Assembly: GCF_042477335.2 (NCBI RefSeq)
Contig: NC_091263.1
Location: forward strand, 73,210,501-73,274,500
Origin: Ovis canadensis
Taxonomy: Eukaryota > Chordata > Mammalia > Artiodactyla > Bovidae
Reading direction: 5' to 3'
Length of the DNA stretch: 64,000 nucleotides
The position numbers and the translations under genes were made by a program. The notes below the pieces were generated by a model. It was not told the origin of the DNA. It saw nothing but the letters and a program-made list of their open reading frames with translations, and made no database searches. Shown here in pieces: positions 1-11,119 of this stretch (within the stretch, counting starts at the first letter, position 1; each line of letters starts with the position of its first letter).

Positions 1-1204
1 CCAGGCCCCCGAAAGGCAGGAAGGCGGTCTGTGACACTGGAGGCGCCCTTCTCCATGGCCCTGGACTTTCTCACTGTGCGGAAGGAGAGTAAAGTGTGTC
101 CCCCAACACCACCGCCCGCTCCCCTGGTGGCAGGCGCGTTCATTCCGTCAGTGGAGCAGCTCGGGCAAGCCCACTTATTCTGAGAAACGGTTGTCGCCGT
201 CCTGGTCGTGTTATTTATTCCCTGCTGGCTGTGAGGCTGACCCTGAGAGGGTCCCTGAACTAGAGGGACAGACACGCACAGAAACGGACGCGTTCTGCGT
301 GGGGAAGCTGACCTGTGGGTCCTGGCCCCAGAGGAGGGACGTTAACTCCTGCTGGGAGGGAGCAGACAGAGATAGGGAGCCCCCCGACCCAGAGACAGGG
401 AGCTCAGGAACAAAGAAAGGAAGGCCTGGAGCCCGAGGAGGCCACGGTGGAGACGGGGGTGCAGCCCTGTGCCGGGGGTGGGGTGGGGTGGGCAGATGGT
501 CAGGGCTCAGTGGGGCCGTGCCTTGAGGACTGGAGAGGACGGCGATCCTGCCTGGCCGCCTGCACTGGGGAGCTGGCTGCAAGTCCGGGAAAGCTCTCCA
601 GCACTGGGTAGATGTGAGCCTTCCCCCCGTGGCAGGTGGGAGCACGGAGACCCAGGAGGGTGGCAGGTGGCAGCACGGAGACCCAGGAGGGTGGCAGGTG
701 GCCAGGACATTCCCCGCTTCTGGGGGCTGGCTGGGGCTGGCTCCAAAACCAACAGACGGTTTCCCGAGAGGTTCTGCCTTCCAGGGCCGCTCTGGCCCGC
801 CAGCTGGGCTTCAGACCTTCCGGGTCAGAGCTGGCTGGACCCTCCAAGTCCGCAAGCCGGCATGGTGTAGGAGGCCTTCTCTGATCCACCGTCCCGGGCA
901 GCCTGCCATGAGCGTGAAGCCGAGGAGGAGGCCTGTCCTGCAGGCGTGCTGCGGTCCATCAGTAGTGTCTGCTGTGGGTGAGGCGGGCAGGCCTGTGTGA
1001 CGTGTGCCAGCCATTTGCCATTGCTGGCGCAGCCTCTTATCGCGCTTATGGAGGAGCAAGCCTAGGTTCTTCCACCTCCTGGTCTGGCCTCTGGGCACCA
1101 ACGGGGACACAAAGGAAAAACAGTGAAGTGTGCGGTGAGGAATCAGTCATCCTGGAGCAGGCTGGGTCCACACTCTTCCTCCTCTATTTTCTGCTTGCCT
1201 GTCT
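1..1204. other. GC-rich interval, no gene recognised
   Basis: Apart from the tandem repeat at 631-701 I see no element here. Several short frames are open on both strands across 200-1000 and overlap one another. None shows a domain, signal peptide or convincing splice context, so I read the interval as non-coding. Confidence 0.6.
631..701. repeat. 31-bp tandem repeat, about 2.3 copies
   Basis: The unit begins ggcaggtgg and ends cccaggagggt. Copy 1 is 631-661 and copy 2 is 662-692, differing at one base (g/c). A partial third copy runs 693-701. It is a small GC-rich minisatellite with no sign of coding use. Confidence 0.85.
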
Positions 1205-2375
1205 TAACATTTAGTGTGTTTTGTCCATTATAAGAGGTAGTTAAACAGCATCTGTGAACCCGCCACTCAGCTCCAGCTCCAGAACCGTCTCAGCAGCGTG
1301 AGTCTTGACCACCGTAGGGTCAGTGCCCGGAGCCGTGCGTGTTGCTTTCCTGCATCTGTCTAAGCAGCGCTTCGTTTTGCTTGTTCTCGAGCTTCGTAAA
1401 AGCGGCACTCTGCGTGTGGACTCCAGCGCTCGTGGTTTTCAGGCAACAGGTTCGTTTCTCAGGCTCTCTGCACAGCGCTGCGTGTAGCTGCCGCTGGCGT
1501 TCACCGCTGGCGTGAAAGTGAATGGAGAGGCCGCTCAACGGCTGCTTCTCCCGTCCTCCTGCCCGTGTGCACCCGGGTCCTGGGCGTGCTCCCGGTTATT
1601 AACAGTGCTGCGAGGAGGTCGCTTGCGTGTGCCCTGTGTCGTGCCTAGGAGGGGAACGTGGGGGCTTATACGGTGTATGAATGGCCCTACAAGCAAGCGC
1701 CGAGGTGGCTTTCACAGCGGGTGTGCAGCTCTCTCATCCCCAGCGTTTACGTGGGGAGACCCATATGTTCTAGTGGGTCTTTGCCTCTGAAGCCCTAGGT
1801 GCCGCCAGCTGCCTCACAGTTGGCGTGTCTAGTGGGCGTACAGTGAGGGGCTGCGATGTCAGCTGTGCTCGCCAGCGCACGAGCAAAGCCCACCGGCGCC
1901 TCGTCTCACGTTTCCTTTGTGCGCCTGTTTCCCCCTCTTCAGAAATGCCTGCCTCAGGCCTCTGACCCTCGCCCTCCTTCTCCCCTGGATTCGCAGGAGC
2001 TTGCGTTTTCTGGACGCGCGTCCTCTGCTGCCGTGCGAATGGCAAATGTCTTCTTGCCGTTTGTGGTTGCTCTGTCTCCTGTCTTCCAGCAAAAAGGAAT
2101 CCTTCCTTTTGCTGTAGCCGTATCTATCGGTCTTTCCCTAAGCCTGGAGAGCTTTCTGTTCCTTGTTTAAGAAATTGTTCCCAGTCCCGATTGTAGGAAG
2201 ATAACTCCTCACAGAAAACTATTGGAAAAGTTGTCGGGTGTTCCCTATCGAATGCAGGTTTAGGCCTGACTTGGGATGCGGTGTGAGGTGTGAGGCAGGG
2301 ATTCGGGCTCATTTCCCCACGTGGATACGAGCTTTCCTGCGCCGCTGACTGAAAGGGCCTCCTTGCTCCAGTCTC
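1205..2375 (-). mobile_element. Ancient L1 LINE, antisense, 3' portion
   Basis: Read on the minus strand this is the end of an old L1. The plus strand carries antisense landmarks in the expected order: a 3'-UTR-like stretch (1240-1400), cttgttctcgagctt, gtgcctaggaggggaac with a cggtgtatgaatgg block near 1645-1690, ctagtgggcgta (1830), gcaaatgtcttcttgccg (2042), ttaagaaattgttccca (2167) and gcggtgtgaggtgtgaggc (2278). Heavy divergence and indels leave no usable ORF2. Confidence 0.75.
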
Positions 2376-3324
2376 ACATCTAGAAGCCTTTTGTCTGCAT
2401 GTCCTCGGCCCCAAGGCCCTCAGATCTCTGGGGGTTTGTGAGCGCCCCGCGGGCCCTCCTGCTCTCTGCGTCTTTTTCCCTTCTCCCCCATTTTGCAGTT
2501 GCAATTTCTAGTGTGTGTGAGGGCCCCAGAAAGCGCAGTGTCCTGATTCCTGGATGCTTTTGTGGAAACATGAGCATAGTGGAGGGTTTGAGTCCGTAAT
2601 GATGGGATGATTGTGTGGGGTGACCCCGTGATGGAGGGTGGCCGGGACTTCCAGAGGGCAAGGTCTGGGTTCCTTTCCCTGGCAGTGTGGCCACACACAG
2701 CAGGGCTGGTGGGTGGGGACCCGAGTCTGGGGCTGAGGCAGAGGGCTGAGATACCCAGCTCGGCTCCAGTGGGCTCCCCTGACCTGGCATGGAGGCATTT
2801 CTGCCACATTTCCCCGAAGGTGCTTCCAGAGGGCCTCTCGCTGCTTCTGCTTCTTATCCCGCTGCATCCCCCTGGGGTCATGTTGACCGTGAGGCCCTGT
2901 AGTTTAGGGACCTCCAGCTCCTGGTCTGGCAGTGAGAACTCGGGGAGCAGTACCTGTCACCCCGGAGCCTGGATCAGAGCAGCTGTCCTGGTGGAATGCC
3001 CCGCCACTGCCGTGGGGGGTTCCGAGTCATGGTCTCTGACCCTGCCCCACCCCCCGGCTCCTCCCCACCTCCCGGGCCCTTGACGCAGGGCCCACTCGGA
3101 GGTCTGGAGCCAGGAAAGGAGGTGGCCTCCCCTCCCGGGCCCGCAATCTGGAGTTAAGCCCTCAGACCAGCCCCTGCCATCTCTGCCCTGCCTGCCCACA
3201 GAATCAGGAAGGCCCGGGATCCAGGACAGCCCCACACAAGGAGAGGCTCATGGAGGCCCACAGGCCCTCACCCTACAGAGGTAACGATGGCGCCGGCTTC
3301 ATGTTCCAGGCCCGGGTCTGAGAA
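2376..3324. other. GC-rich interval, nothing recognised
   Basis: No repeat family, RNA gene or coding exon recognised. A 158-codon plus frame (2607-3083) and several minus frames overlap it; they have GC-driven composition and no motif. Confidence 0.5.
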
Positions 3325-3400
3325 GCTTTTCCTCACAGCCCTGCAGAGACGCCCGTGTGCCCATCTGACTGGCCGAGCCTGAGGCCCAGAGCCCAGGGCC
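3325..3400 (-). mobile_element. MIR SINE fragment, antisense
   Basis: The run cctcacagccctgcagag followed by gcccatctgactggccgagcctgaggcccagag matches the antisense MIR core (cctcacagccct, then gaggaaactgaggcccagag). It is short and diverged. Confidence 0.5.
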
Positions 3401-4254
3401 CTGCAGCAGGCCTGAGGGCGGCCCGGGGTGTGCAGCCCTGCTGCCTGGCCTCAGACCCTATGCTCCCCGCACAAGGCTGCAAGGCCCCCTGGACCTGGGC
3501 CCGGCCCCCAGCTCAGCCTCCCTGAGACCGATCTGAGCCCATTCCCCAGGGGGACTGTGCCCCCTTGCAGAGTCTAGAAGAGCTTTGCCCCTGAGCTCTG
3601 GATCTGTGGGGGCCTGGGCCTGCCCCAGCCTCCCTGGCCATAGAGAACGTTCTTCTCTTCCGTGACCAGGCTGGGCCAGGATGCCTGCTCTAGGGTAGGG
3701 GTGCCCCGGCTCCCTGCAGTGGGAGAATCAGCCCTGAATGCTGGGCCCTTAATTTTAGAGTGTTTCACACAGCGGGGGCTCCACACTCCACGGAACAGAC
3801 CTCTGGGGCCACCTCAAGTGCAGGTATCTTTGACAGAAGTCACCCACAGGGGGCTTACAGCAGCCGTCCTGCGGCCGTCCATCTGGGCTCGTGCTGATGA
3901 GTGAGAGCCCAGCTCCTAGATGAGGCTGCAGCCTGTCACTGTCCACAGAGGGGCGGGCAGCTGCCAGGCAGAGAGGACAGCAGCAGAAGGCCCAGGCTCT
4001 GTACCCTGGTGGACCCCGGGGGACCTTCCTCACCGCCCCCCAACCCTCACTGGCTCCTGCTGGAGGCCTCGTGACTTGGGCGTTGTTGGACCAGGTCATG
4101 CCGCGTGCTCTGAAAGGAGAGCCGGCAGGGGCAGGGCGTGGGGGGCGGTGGGGCCCTCTGACGAGAAGCAGGCTGCTCTGTGGCGTGCTGAGGCACTGGG
4201 AGAGGGGCTGCAGGAAGTGGGGAGGGTGCCGGCGGGCGCCGGGAGGGGCAGTCC
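3401..4254. other. GC-rich interval, nothing recognised
   Basis: Contains no element I can name. The frames at 3920-4360 (+) and 4047-4598 (-) run into the L2 relic downstream and are rejected as genes. Confidence 0.5.
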
Positions 4255-4440
4255 AGCCCCGGGGGCTGCAAGTGCAAAGGCCCTGGGGTGGGGCTGGGCT
4301 CTGTGGGCTGGAGGCCTGCAGAGCTGGAGTGGTGGGAGAGGGTGGGAGACAGGAAGCTGAGGGGGCACGGGGCGGTGGGAGCTGTGTGCTTGGATTTGAC
4401 CCTGAGTGTCGCAGAAGCCGCTGGAAGGCTTTCCGTAGGG
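4255..4440 (-). mobile_element. L2 LINE fragment, antisense
   Basis: The antisense L2 signature gcaagtgcaaaggccctggggtgggg starts near 4268 (shown here in part as aagtgcaaaggccctgg). It is followed by a gagctggagtggtgggag block and by gcttggatttgaccctgagtg, then ccgctggaaggctttc, in the order expected for the L2 3' region. Confidence 0.65.
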
Positions 4441-5554
4441 CCTACACCCTGGGGAGCCTGGGCGTGGGGTGCCCAAGCTTGTATCTTGGTTGAGACTCTG
4501 TGCACTGAGGCCCAGGGTCCAGTCTGTAGGGCAGAGCCTGAACAACGGCTATTGTGAGGGCCAGGAGGCAAGAGCCCGAGGCCAGCCCATCTGTCCACAG
4601 CCAGCCCCTGTCCACGTGTCGCAGAGCCTGTGCACGGAGCCCTGTGTGTTCAGGATTCTGCAGCGCCTGCATCAGCTAGGTGCTGCTGTGTGACAAGCAC
4701 TCCAACACGGAGCAGCTCACACCAAGAACCGTTTACTAGCCGAGTAACTCGCAGCCTGGGCGGGCTCCTGGGCTCCCGCAAGCATGTGTGGTCGAGCAGG
4801 GCAGGGGGGCCCATCTGAGGCCGGGGGTCAGCGGCCAGCCGGCTGCTAGCTGAGGTGGCCGGGGGTGATGCTGGCCGGGACTGCGTGGCTTTCATTCTTC
4901 CAGGAAGCTCGCTGGGCTTCTGCACGTGCTGTGACAGGGCCCCAGGAGGGTGGGCACACACACCCGCTCGATGCCTGGGCCCGGCACGGGCTCAGTTGTC
5001 CTTTCCAGCTTGGAGGCAGCACCGGTTCAAGGTGGGGAAACTGGGCCCCACCTCCAATGTGGACAGCTGCCCAGTCACTGCACAGGGAGTCGGTGGAGAC
5101 GGGTGGCAGGCAGCCCAGTGCCCCCAGACAGAGGGAGAGCAGTCTACCACGGGCTGGGCAGCAAGGTGCCCTGCACGAGGGGCAGTGGACGGTGCTCTGA
5201 GGGGCTCATGGGCGGCCCTGGGCAGGGGGTTAGTTTCCAGTTGCAGAGTTTCTGCTCTGAGCTCTGACCTACCCACAGTATTATCAGCATAGACAAGCTA
5301 GCTGAGCTGTGATAGCTCTGAACGCGGCGCAGCCACCACAGGGCAAGAGTAAAGGCCTCGCACGCACAGCGGAGGCGAAGGAGGCAGGGATGGCGGGGCA
5401 CGTGCTCTTCCCTGAGTCTCAGGGGTGGGCCTTGCCGGGGCCCACGGCGGGACAGGCCTGGCTGGCTGCGCCCGAGCCTTCTCTGCCAGCGGACTGTCGG
5501 AGCCACCGCCCTGGCCGGGCAGGCGCTGTCTCCTTGGGGAGGGAGGGTGAAGCC
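4441..5554. other. GC-rich interval with possible old repeats
   Basis: At 4680-4770 the text gtgctgctgtgtgacaagca and accgtttactagc recalls an ancient interspersed repeat (consensus like gctgctgtgtaacaa then accatttattagc), too degraded to name. At 5000-5120 ggtggggaaactgggcccc recalls an antisense MIR. No coding exon recognised. Confidence 0.4.
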
Positions 5555-5700
5555 TTTGCAATTTGTAGTTGTCTGTTGTATTTAGAAACCCAAGCATCCC
5601 AGAGTCATAAATTACCTTGAACTAGTTTGCTAACCCGTGTGACTCATGGCTCTTTAAAGCGGCCAGTTATATAACTGGCCGAATAAGGCGCACCCTAGAC
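5555..5700. promoter_or_regulatory. AT-richer island, candidate regulatory element
   Basis: This island sits between GC-rich flanks and is not a repeat I recognise. It carries tttgcaatttg, cataaattacc, an AP-1/NF-E2-type tgactcatggc (5642-5649 region), tctttaaagc, and the 22-bp palindrome at its end. The motifs are visible; a regulatory role is inference. An unrecognised ancient repeat is the main alternative. Confidence 0.35.
5660..5681. repeat. Perfect 22-bp palindrome
   Basis: The half-site cggccagttat is followed without spacer by its exact reverse complement ataactggccg. The next pair (5659/5682) does not match. The centre is TATATA. It could bind a dimeric factor or form a cruciform, or be the remains of an element terminus. 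Confidence 0.9.
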
Positions 5701-6589
5701 CCCTCGAGAGGCAGGGCTGAGCCAGTCGTGGCAAGGGTGCCCACCACTCAAGCCCACAGGTGTCAGTGCGAGGAGACGCTTCAGGTCCCTGCAGGTCACT
5801 GGCATTTCCATGGAAACGCACTCCTAGCAAGGAGCAAGGGCTTACAAATTAATGAGGATGGATTCTCATTCCCCGAGCGAGATCACGGGATCTGTGCCAC
5901 ACGGAAGGGGCAGAGAGCGCCATCTGGTTCAGCTTCCCCACAGTATCCCGGGTCATTCAGTGCCTGCTTACACCCTTCCCGGGACAGGGAGCTCATCACC
6001 ACCTGGAAATTTCACACTGATGAAAAATTCGCTTCCTGTGGACTCCAGCACTCTCTTCTGGGGACACGTGTATCCATGCCTGAGACAGCCTGGACAGCTC
6101 TCCTTCCCCACCACCGGCCCTCTGGACAGAACGGATGCTGATGGGCCAGCCGGCTAGACGTGCAGCGCATTATGTCCACACGGCAAGTGCATCGGGACCA
6201 CCAGCATTGACGTCACACTTAACTATCAGATGGTTGCAAGATACACGTGTCCCCTCTTCTTATCGGTAACAGAGCTTCAGCCCCCTCCCCATTCCTGTGT
6301 TCAGATAGCAGAGGCGACTGTGCTGGGCGCGTGGGGAGGAGATTCTGGTGTAAAGGGGGTCTCTGTTGTAACGTGGGATCAATTTCCAGTCTCCTACACG
6401 GTTCCCTGAAATCTCCTAGAGAACAAAACCCGTATGATGTTCTGAATCAGGCTTCAAACTGAATGGGACGCCTGCAGCCTCCAAATAGTGAACAGAATAC
6501 ATGGACCAACTCCCCCCAAGGTTGAGGAGACAGAGCTGGCCCTCCCAGAAGACCGAGGCAGCGAGGTTCACCCCAGGAAGTACCAGGGT
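5701..6589. other. Mixed interval with a CRE and a possible old repeat
   Basis: Around 5940-6075 the text gggacagggagctcatcaccacc then aaaaattcgcttcctg resembles an ancient mammalian dispersed repeat (consensus like ggggagctcactacct then gaaagttcttcctt), which I cannot name securely. A full cAMP-response palindrome, tgacgtca, lies at 6208-6215. The 137-codon plus frame 5728-6141 has no recognisable domain. Confidence 0.4.
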
Positions 6590-7024
6590 CCTCCAGACAA
6601 ATACACTCCAACCTGGAAGAAGTGAACAAATTCTTAGAAAGGTACAATCTCCCGAGACTGAACCAAGAACAAATAGAGCATATGAACAGACCGATTGCCA
6701 GCAATGAGAGCGAATCTGTAACGAAAACTCCCAATAAACAAAAGTCCGGGACCAGATGGCTTCACAGGTGAATCCTACGAAACATTTCGAGATGACTTAA
6801 CACCTATCCTTCTCAAACTGTTCCAAACACTGCTGAGCAAGGAACACTTCTGAACTCATTATATGAGGTCAGGATCACCCAGATACCAAAACCAGACAAA
6901 GATATCACACACAAAAAAATTACAGGCCAATGTCCCTGATGCATACAGATGCGTAAGTCCTCAACAAAATACTAACAAACTGAATCCAACAAGGACTAAA
7001 AGAATCGCACACCAGGATCAAGTG

Positions 7025-7219
7025 GGGCCTCCCTGCTGGCTCAGCTGGTGAAGAATCCGCCTGCAGCGCGGGAGCCCTGGGTTCCATCCCTGGGGTGGGA
7101 AGATCCCCTGGAGAAGGGAAAGGCTGCCCACTCCAGTGTGCTAGCCTGGAGAATCCCATAGACTGTGTGGCCCACGGGGTCACAAAGAGTCGGACACGAC
7201 TGAGTAACTTTCACTTTTA
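7025..7219 (+). mobile_element. Bov-tA/BOV-A2-type SINE, sense
   Basis: Starts gggcctccctgctggctcag and contains ggttccatccctgg (tRNA-derived B-box region), ggaagatcccctggagaagg and the 3' tail gagtcggacacgactgagta. It is flanked by an imperfect 15-bp target-site duplication, caccaggatcaagtg (7010-7024) and caccacagtcaagcg (7220-7234), which is L1 ORF2 sequence. It therefore inserted into the L1. Confidence 0.95.
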
Positions 7220-7455
7220 CACCACAGTCAAGCGGGACACATCCCAGGGATGCAAGGATTTTTCCCTCTCTGCGAATCAGTCAATGTGATAAACCATATT
7301 AACAAACTGAGGAATAAAAACCATATGATTGCCTCAATAGGCCCAGAAAAAGCTTTCGCTAAAATTCAACATCCGTTTGTGATAAAGTTTCTCCAGACGG
7401 TGGACATACAGGGAACTTAACCTCAACGTATACAAAAAAACACACAGCTACCGTT

Positions 7456-8565
7456 ATACTGTGGATCATAGGAAAAGCGAGGGAAGTAAAAAAAACAAAC
7501 AAACCTACTTCTACTTCATCGACTACTCTAAATCCTTTGACTGCGTGGATGACGAGAATGGGACAAGAGGTGGGAATACCAGACCACCTTACCTGCCTCC
7601 TGAGAAACCTGTATGCAGGTCCAGAAGCAACAGTTAGAACCAGACAGGGAACAACGGACTGGTCCAGAATTGGGGAAAAGGAGTACGTCAAGGCCGTGTA
7701 TTGTCACCCGGCTTATTTACTTCTATGCAGAATACATCGTGTGAAATGCTGGGCTGGATGAGTCACAAGCTGGAATCAAGGTTGCTGGGAGAAATATCAG
7801 ATATGCAGATGATAGCACTTTAATGACAGAAAGTGAAGAGGAACTAAAGAGCCTCTTGATGAAGGTGAAAGAGGAAAGTGGAAAAACTGGCTTAAAACTC
7901 AACTTTCAGAAAACAAAGATCATGGCATCCGGTTCCAGCACTTCATGGCAAATAGATGGAGAAACAGTGAAAATTAACATTTCATTTTCTTGGGCTCCAG
8001 TAATACTGTGGATGGTGGCTGCAGCCATGAAATTAAAAGACACCTGCTCCTTGGAAGAAAAGCTATGACCAGCCTAGACGGCATGTTAAAAAGCAGAGGC
8101 AGCACTTTGCTGACGAGGTTCATGTAGCCAAATTATGGCTTTTCCGATAGTCACGTAGGGATGTGAGAGCTGGACCCTAAAGAAGGCTGAGCACTGAAGA
8201 ACTGATGTTTTCAAACTGTGGTGCTGGAGAAGACTTGTGAGTCTCCTGGACTGCAAGGAGATCGAGCCAGCCAACCCTAAAGGAAATCAACCCTGAATAT
8301 TCGTCGGAAGGACTGAAGCAGGAGCCAGAACTCTACTACTCTGGCCGCCTGATGTGAAGAGCCAACTCACTGGAAAAAAACCTTGATGCCGGGAAAGACT
8401 GAGGGCAGGAGAAGAAGGAGGTGACAGAGGAAGAGATGGTTGGATGGCATCCCTGACTCAATGGACGTGAGTTTGGGTAAACTCAGGGCGATAGTAAAGG
8501 ACAGGGAAGCCTGGTGTGCTGCAGTTCATGGGGTCGCAAAGAGGCAGACAAGACTTTGCAGCAAC
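7456..8565 (+). mobile_element. BovB (RTE) LINE, 5'-truncated, sense
   Basis: The translated text matches the BovB reverse transcriptase: the FDCVDDENG-like region near 7530, GIPDHLTCLLRNLYAG (7571-7618), a RYADDSTLMTESEEELKSLL stretch (YADD box at 7802-7813) and LNFQKTKIMAS (7899-7931). Later come ggatgtgagagctgga (8158), tggatggcatccctgactca (8441) and gttcatggggtcgcaaagag (8524). The YADD codons survive, but the element is frameshifted and truncated, so it cannot be active. It sits inside L1 ORF2: L1 sequence before it (cacacagctaccgttatac) and after it (atactcaatggtg) are contiguous in the L1 consensus. Confidence 0.92.
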
Positions 8566-10326
8566 GGTGCCATACTCAATGGTGAAAAGTTGAAACTATT
8601 TCCTCTAAAATCTGGAACAAGAAAAGAATGCCCATTCTTGCCACTTTTATTCAACACAGTATTGAAAGTCCTAGCCACAGCAGAGAAGAAAAAGAAATGA
8701 AAGGAATCCAAATTGGAAGGGAAGAAGTAAAACCATCGCTGCCTGCTGATACTATGTAGAGATAGTATCTATGATACTACATAGAGAAAAATCCTACAGG
8801 TGCCCCTAGAAAACTGCCAGAACTCATCAATGAATTTGGATTTTTAAAAAAATTTGCATATTAATACAAAATTAATATCAGAAATCTGTGACATTTTTAT
8901 ACACTAACAATGAACTATCAGAAAGAGGAATTAAGGAAACCATCCCATTTATCATCACATCAAAAAGAATAAAATACCTGAGAATACACCTACCTAAGGA
9001 GATAAAATACCTGTTCTTGGAAAATTGTAAGACGCTGATGAAAGACAGTGAAGACGATACAAAGAGAAGAAAAGATACACCACATGCTCCTGGATTGGAA
9101 GAATTATAATGATATTGTTAAAGTGACTATACTCCCCAAGGCAGTCTACAAATTCAATGCAATCTCTTTCAAAATACCAATCACGTTTTTCACAGACCTA
9201 GAGAAAATATTTTTTAAAATTTATATGGACCCAAAAGACCCTGAATAGCCAATCTTGAGAGAGAAGAACAGAGCCAGAGGAATCACTCTGGCTTCAAACT
9301 ACGCCGCAAAGCTGCAGTGATCAAGACGGCGTGGCGCCGGCACAGAAATAAACACACCGGTCCACGCATGAGGGCAGAGAGCCCAGAGATATGTCCACGC
9401 GCCTGCGGTCAGTCAATCTGCAGCAGAGGAGGCAGGAATTTACAGTGGGGACAAGACAGTGTCTTCAGCCAGTGGCGCTGCGGAAGCTTGACAGCTCGGT
9501 GAATGAAGTTAGAACACCCACTAAGGCCGAACATCAAAATAAACTCAGGGTGGATTACAGTCCTGAGTGTCAGGCCAGACACTATGGAATTCCCAGAGGA
9601 AGATGTAGGGAGAGCCTACACCTTTTAAATTGTAGCAATAATTTTTTTGGATTTTTCTCCGAAAGCAAACATAAATAAAACCTAATTAAATGTATGAAAC
9701 TTTTACGCAGCAAGAAAGCTGTTGACGAAAATGAAAAGACAACCTATGGAATGAGAGAAAATATTTGCGATTGATAGGACGGATAAGGGATTAATATCCA
9801 GCTTATATAAGTAGCTCATACAACTCAACATCAGAAACAGACAAAAAGCAACCCAATTAAAAAATGGGCAGAAGAAACGAATAGACATTTTTCCACACAG
9901 GAAATGCAGAAAGATGGCCAAGAGGCATATGACAAGGTGCTCCTCATCAGTGATCATCAGAGAAACGAAAATTAAAACCGCAGTGTCTATCACCTCACAT
10001 CTCTCAGACGCTGCCGTCAAGAACACCACAAATGACAAGGGTTAGTGAGGATGGGGAGAAAAAACTCGTATACACAGCTGGTGGGAGTGCAGATTGGCGC
10101 AGACACTGTGGAAAACAGTATGGAGTTCTCCTTAAAAACGAAAAATAGAACTATCCCAGGACCCAGTAATCCCACTTCTAGGTGTGTGTGTATATATCTG
10201 GAAAAAACCAAAAGCACCAGTGGGAAGAGGTACACACAGCTCAGTGTTCTTAGCAGCGTTGTTTACAGTCGTCAAGACAGAGAAGCAGAGTGTCCACCAG
10301 CAGATGAAAGGGTAAAGCTATGGGGG

Positions 10327-10467
10327 ATACACATGCGCACGCACACACACGCACACGCACGCACACACATACACACGCGCACACACACGTGCACACACGT
10401 GCACACACACGCACACGCATGCACACGCGCACACACACGCACGCACGCACACACGCACGCACGCACG
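10327..10467. repeat. Interrupted (AC)n microsatellite inside L1
   Basis: About 140 bp of alternating purine-pyrimidine DNA, mainly AC with CG steps (acgcac, acgtgcac). It lies where the L1 consensus has a short atatatacacaatgg stretch; L1 resumes directly as ctattactcagcc. Likely grown by slippage from that seed, and prone to Z-DNA and length polymorphism. Confidence 0.95.
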
Positions 10468-10960
10468 GGACTATTACTCAGCCACAGAAAAAGAATGAAA
10501 CGTTGCCATTTGCAGCTGTCTGGGTGGACCTGGAGGGCGTTAGGCTAAATACACTGAGTCAGACAGAGAAAGGCGAATAGTGTGTGACACCACTTACGTG
10601 GAGAATTTTAAAAATACAACAAACTGGTGACTGTACCAAGGAATAAGCAGGCTCGCAGACGCAGAGGAGAAGCCAGCGGCTCCCAGTGCGGAGGGGGAAG
10701 CGGGAAGGGGCCAGGTGGGGCAGTGGGTTCCGGGGCTCTCAGGCAGAAAGCCAGCACCAAGGGCATGGGGCCGTCTGGCCTATCAAAATAGCTGCCACTG
10801 GACTAGTACATTTAAAATTGTGACTCACCGTGTTGTACACTTAAGACTCACACCATATTTTACAGCAAATACACTTCAAGTTTTAAAAAGCCTACCAGAG
10901 AGTGGATACATGCATACGTGTGGCTGAGTCCCTTTGCTGTCCGCCCGAAACTGTCACACA

Positions 10961-11119
10961 GGGTCCCCTTTGAGCCTTCAGCTGACCGACCCCTGTCTGT
11001 GAGACAGCGCCCAGCGCCTCGAGGTTAACTGTCCGGAGGAACCGGGTAGCGCCGTGCCCGGGCCTCGCAAGGGGACGGTAAGGTGCGACTCTGTCCACAG
11101 TCAGTGGAGAGTTTGGGGC
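10961..11119. other. Short unique spacer between two L1 elements
   Basis: Non-repetitive by eye, GC-richer than the L1 sequences on both sides. Confidence 0.4.

Larger units (their letters stand above)
6590..10960 (+). mobile_element. L1 LINE, sense, with nested insertions
   Basis: Recognisable ORF2 DNA begins near 6596 (gaagtgaacaaattcttag) and covers the reverse transcriptase region (ggaccagatggcttcacagg, 6752). It is interrupted at 7025 by a SINE and at 7456 by a BovB. It resumes at 8566 (atactcaatggtgaaaagtt) and runs through the RT C-terminal part, the tggattggaaga block (9091), gggcagaagaa (9866) and tattactcagccac (10471) to a 3' UTR ending near 10960. The usual FADD catalytic box near 8735 is degraded. 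Stops and frameshifts are frequent, so it is dead. 5'-truncated, or too diverged upstream of 6590. Confidence 0.9.

Noticed and set aside
7500..8070. Functional reverse transcriptase gene
   Set aside because: The frames are pieces of a truncated, frameshifted BovB; the protein could not be complete.
10327..10467. Coding frames with alternating His/Thr or Val/Cys runs
   Set aside because: Translations of the AC microsatellite, not genes.
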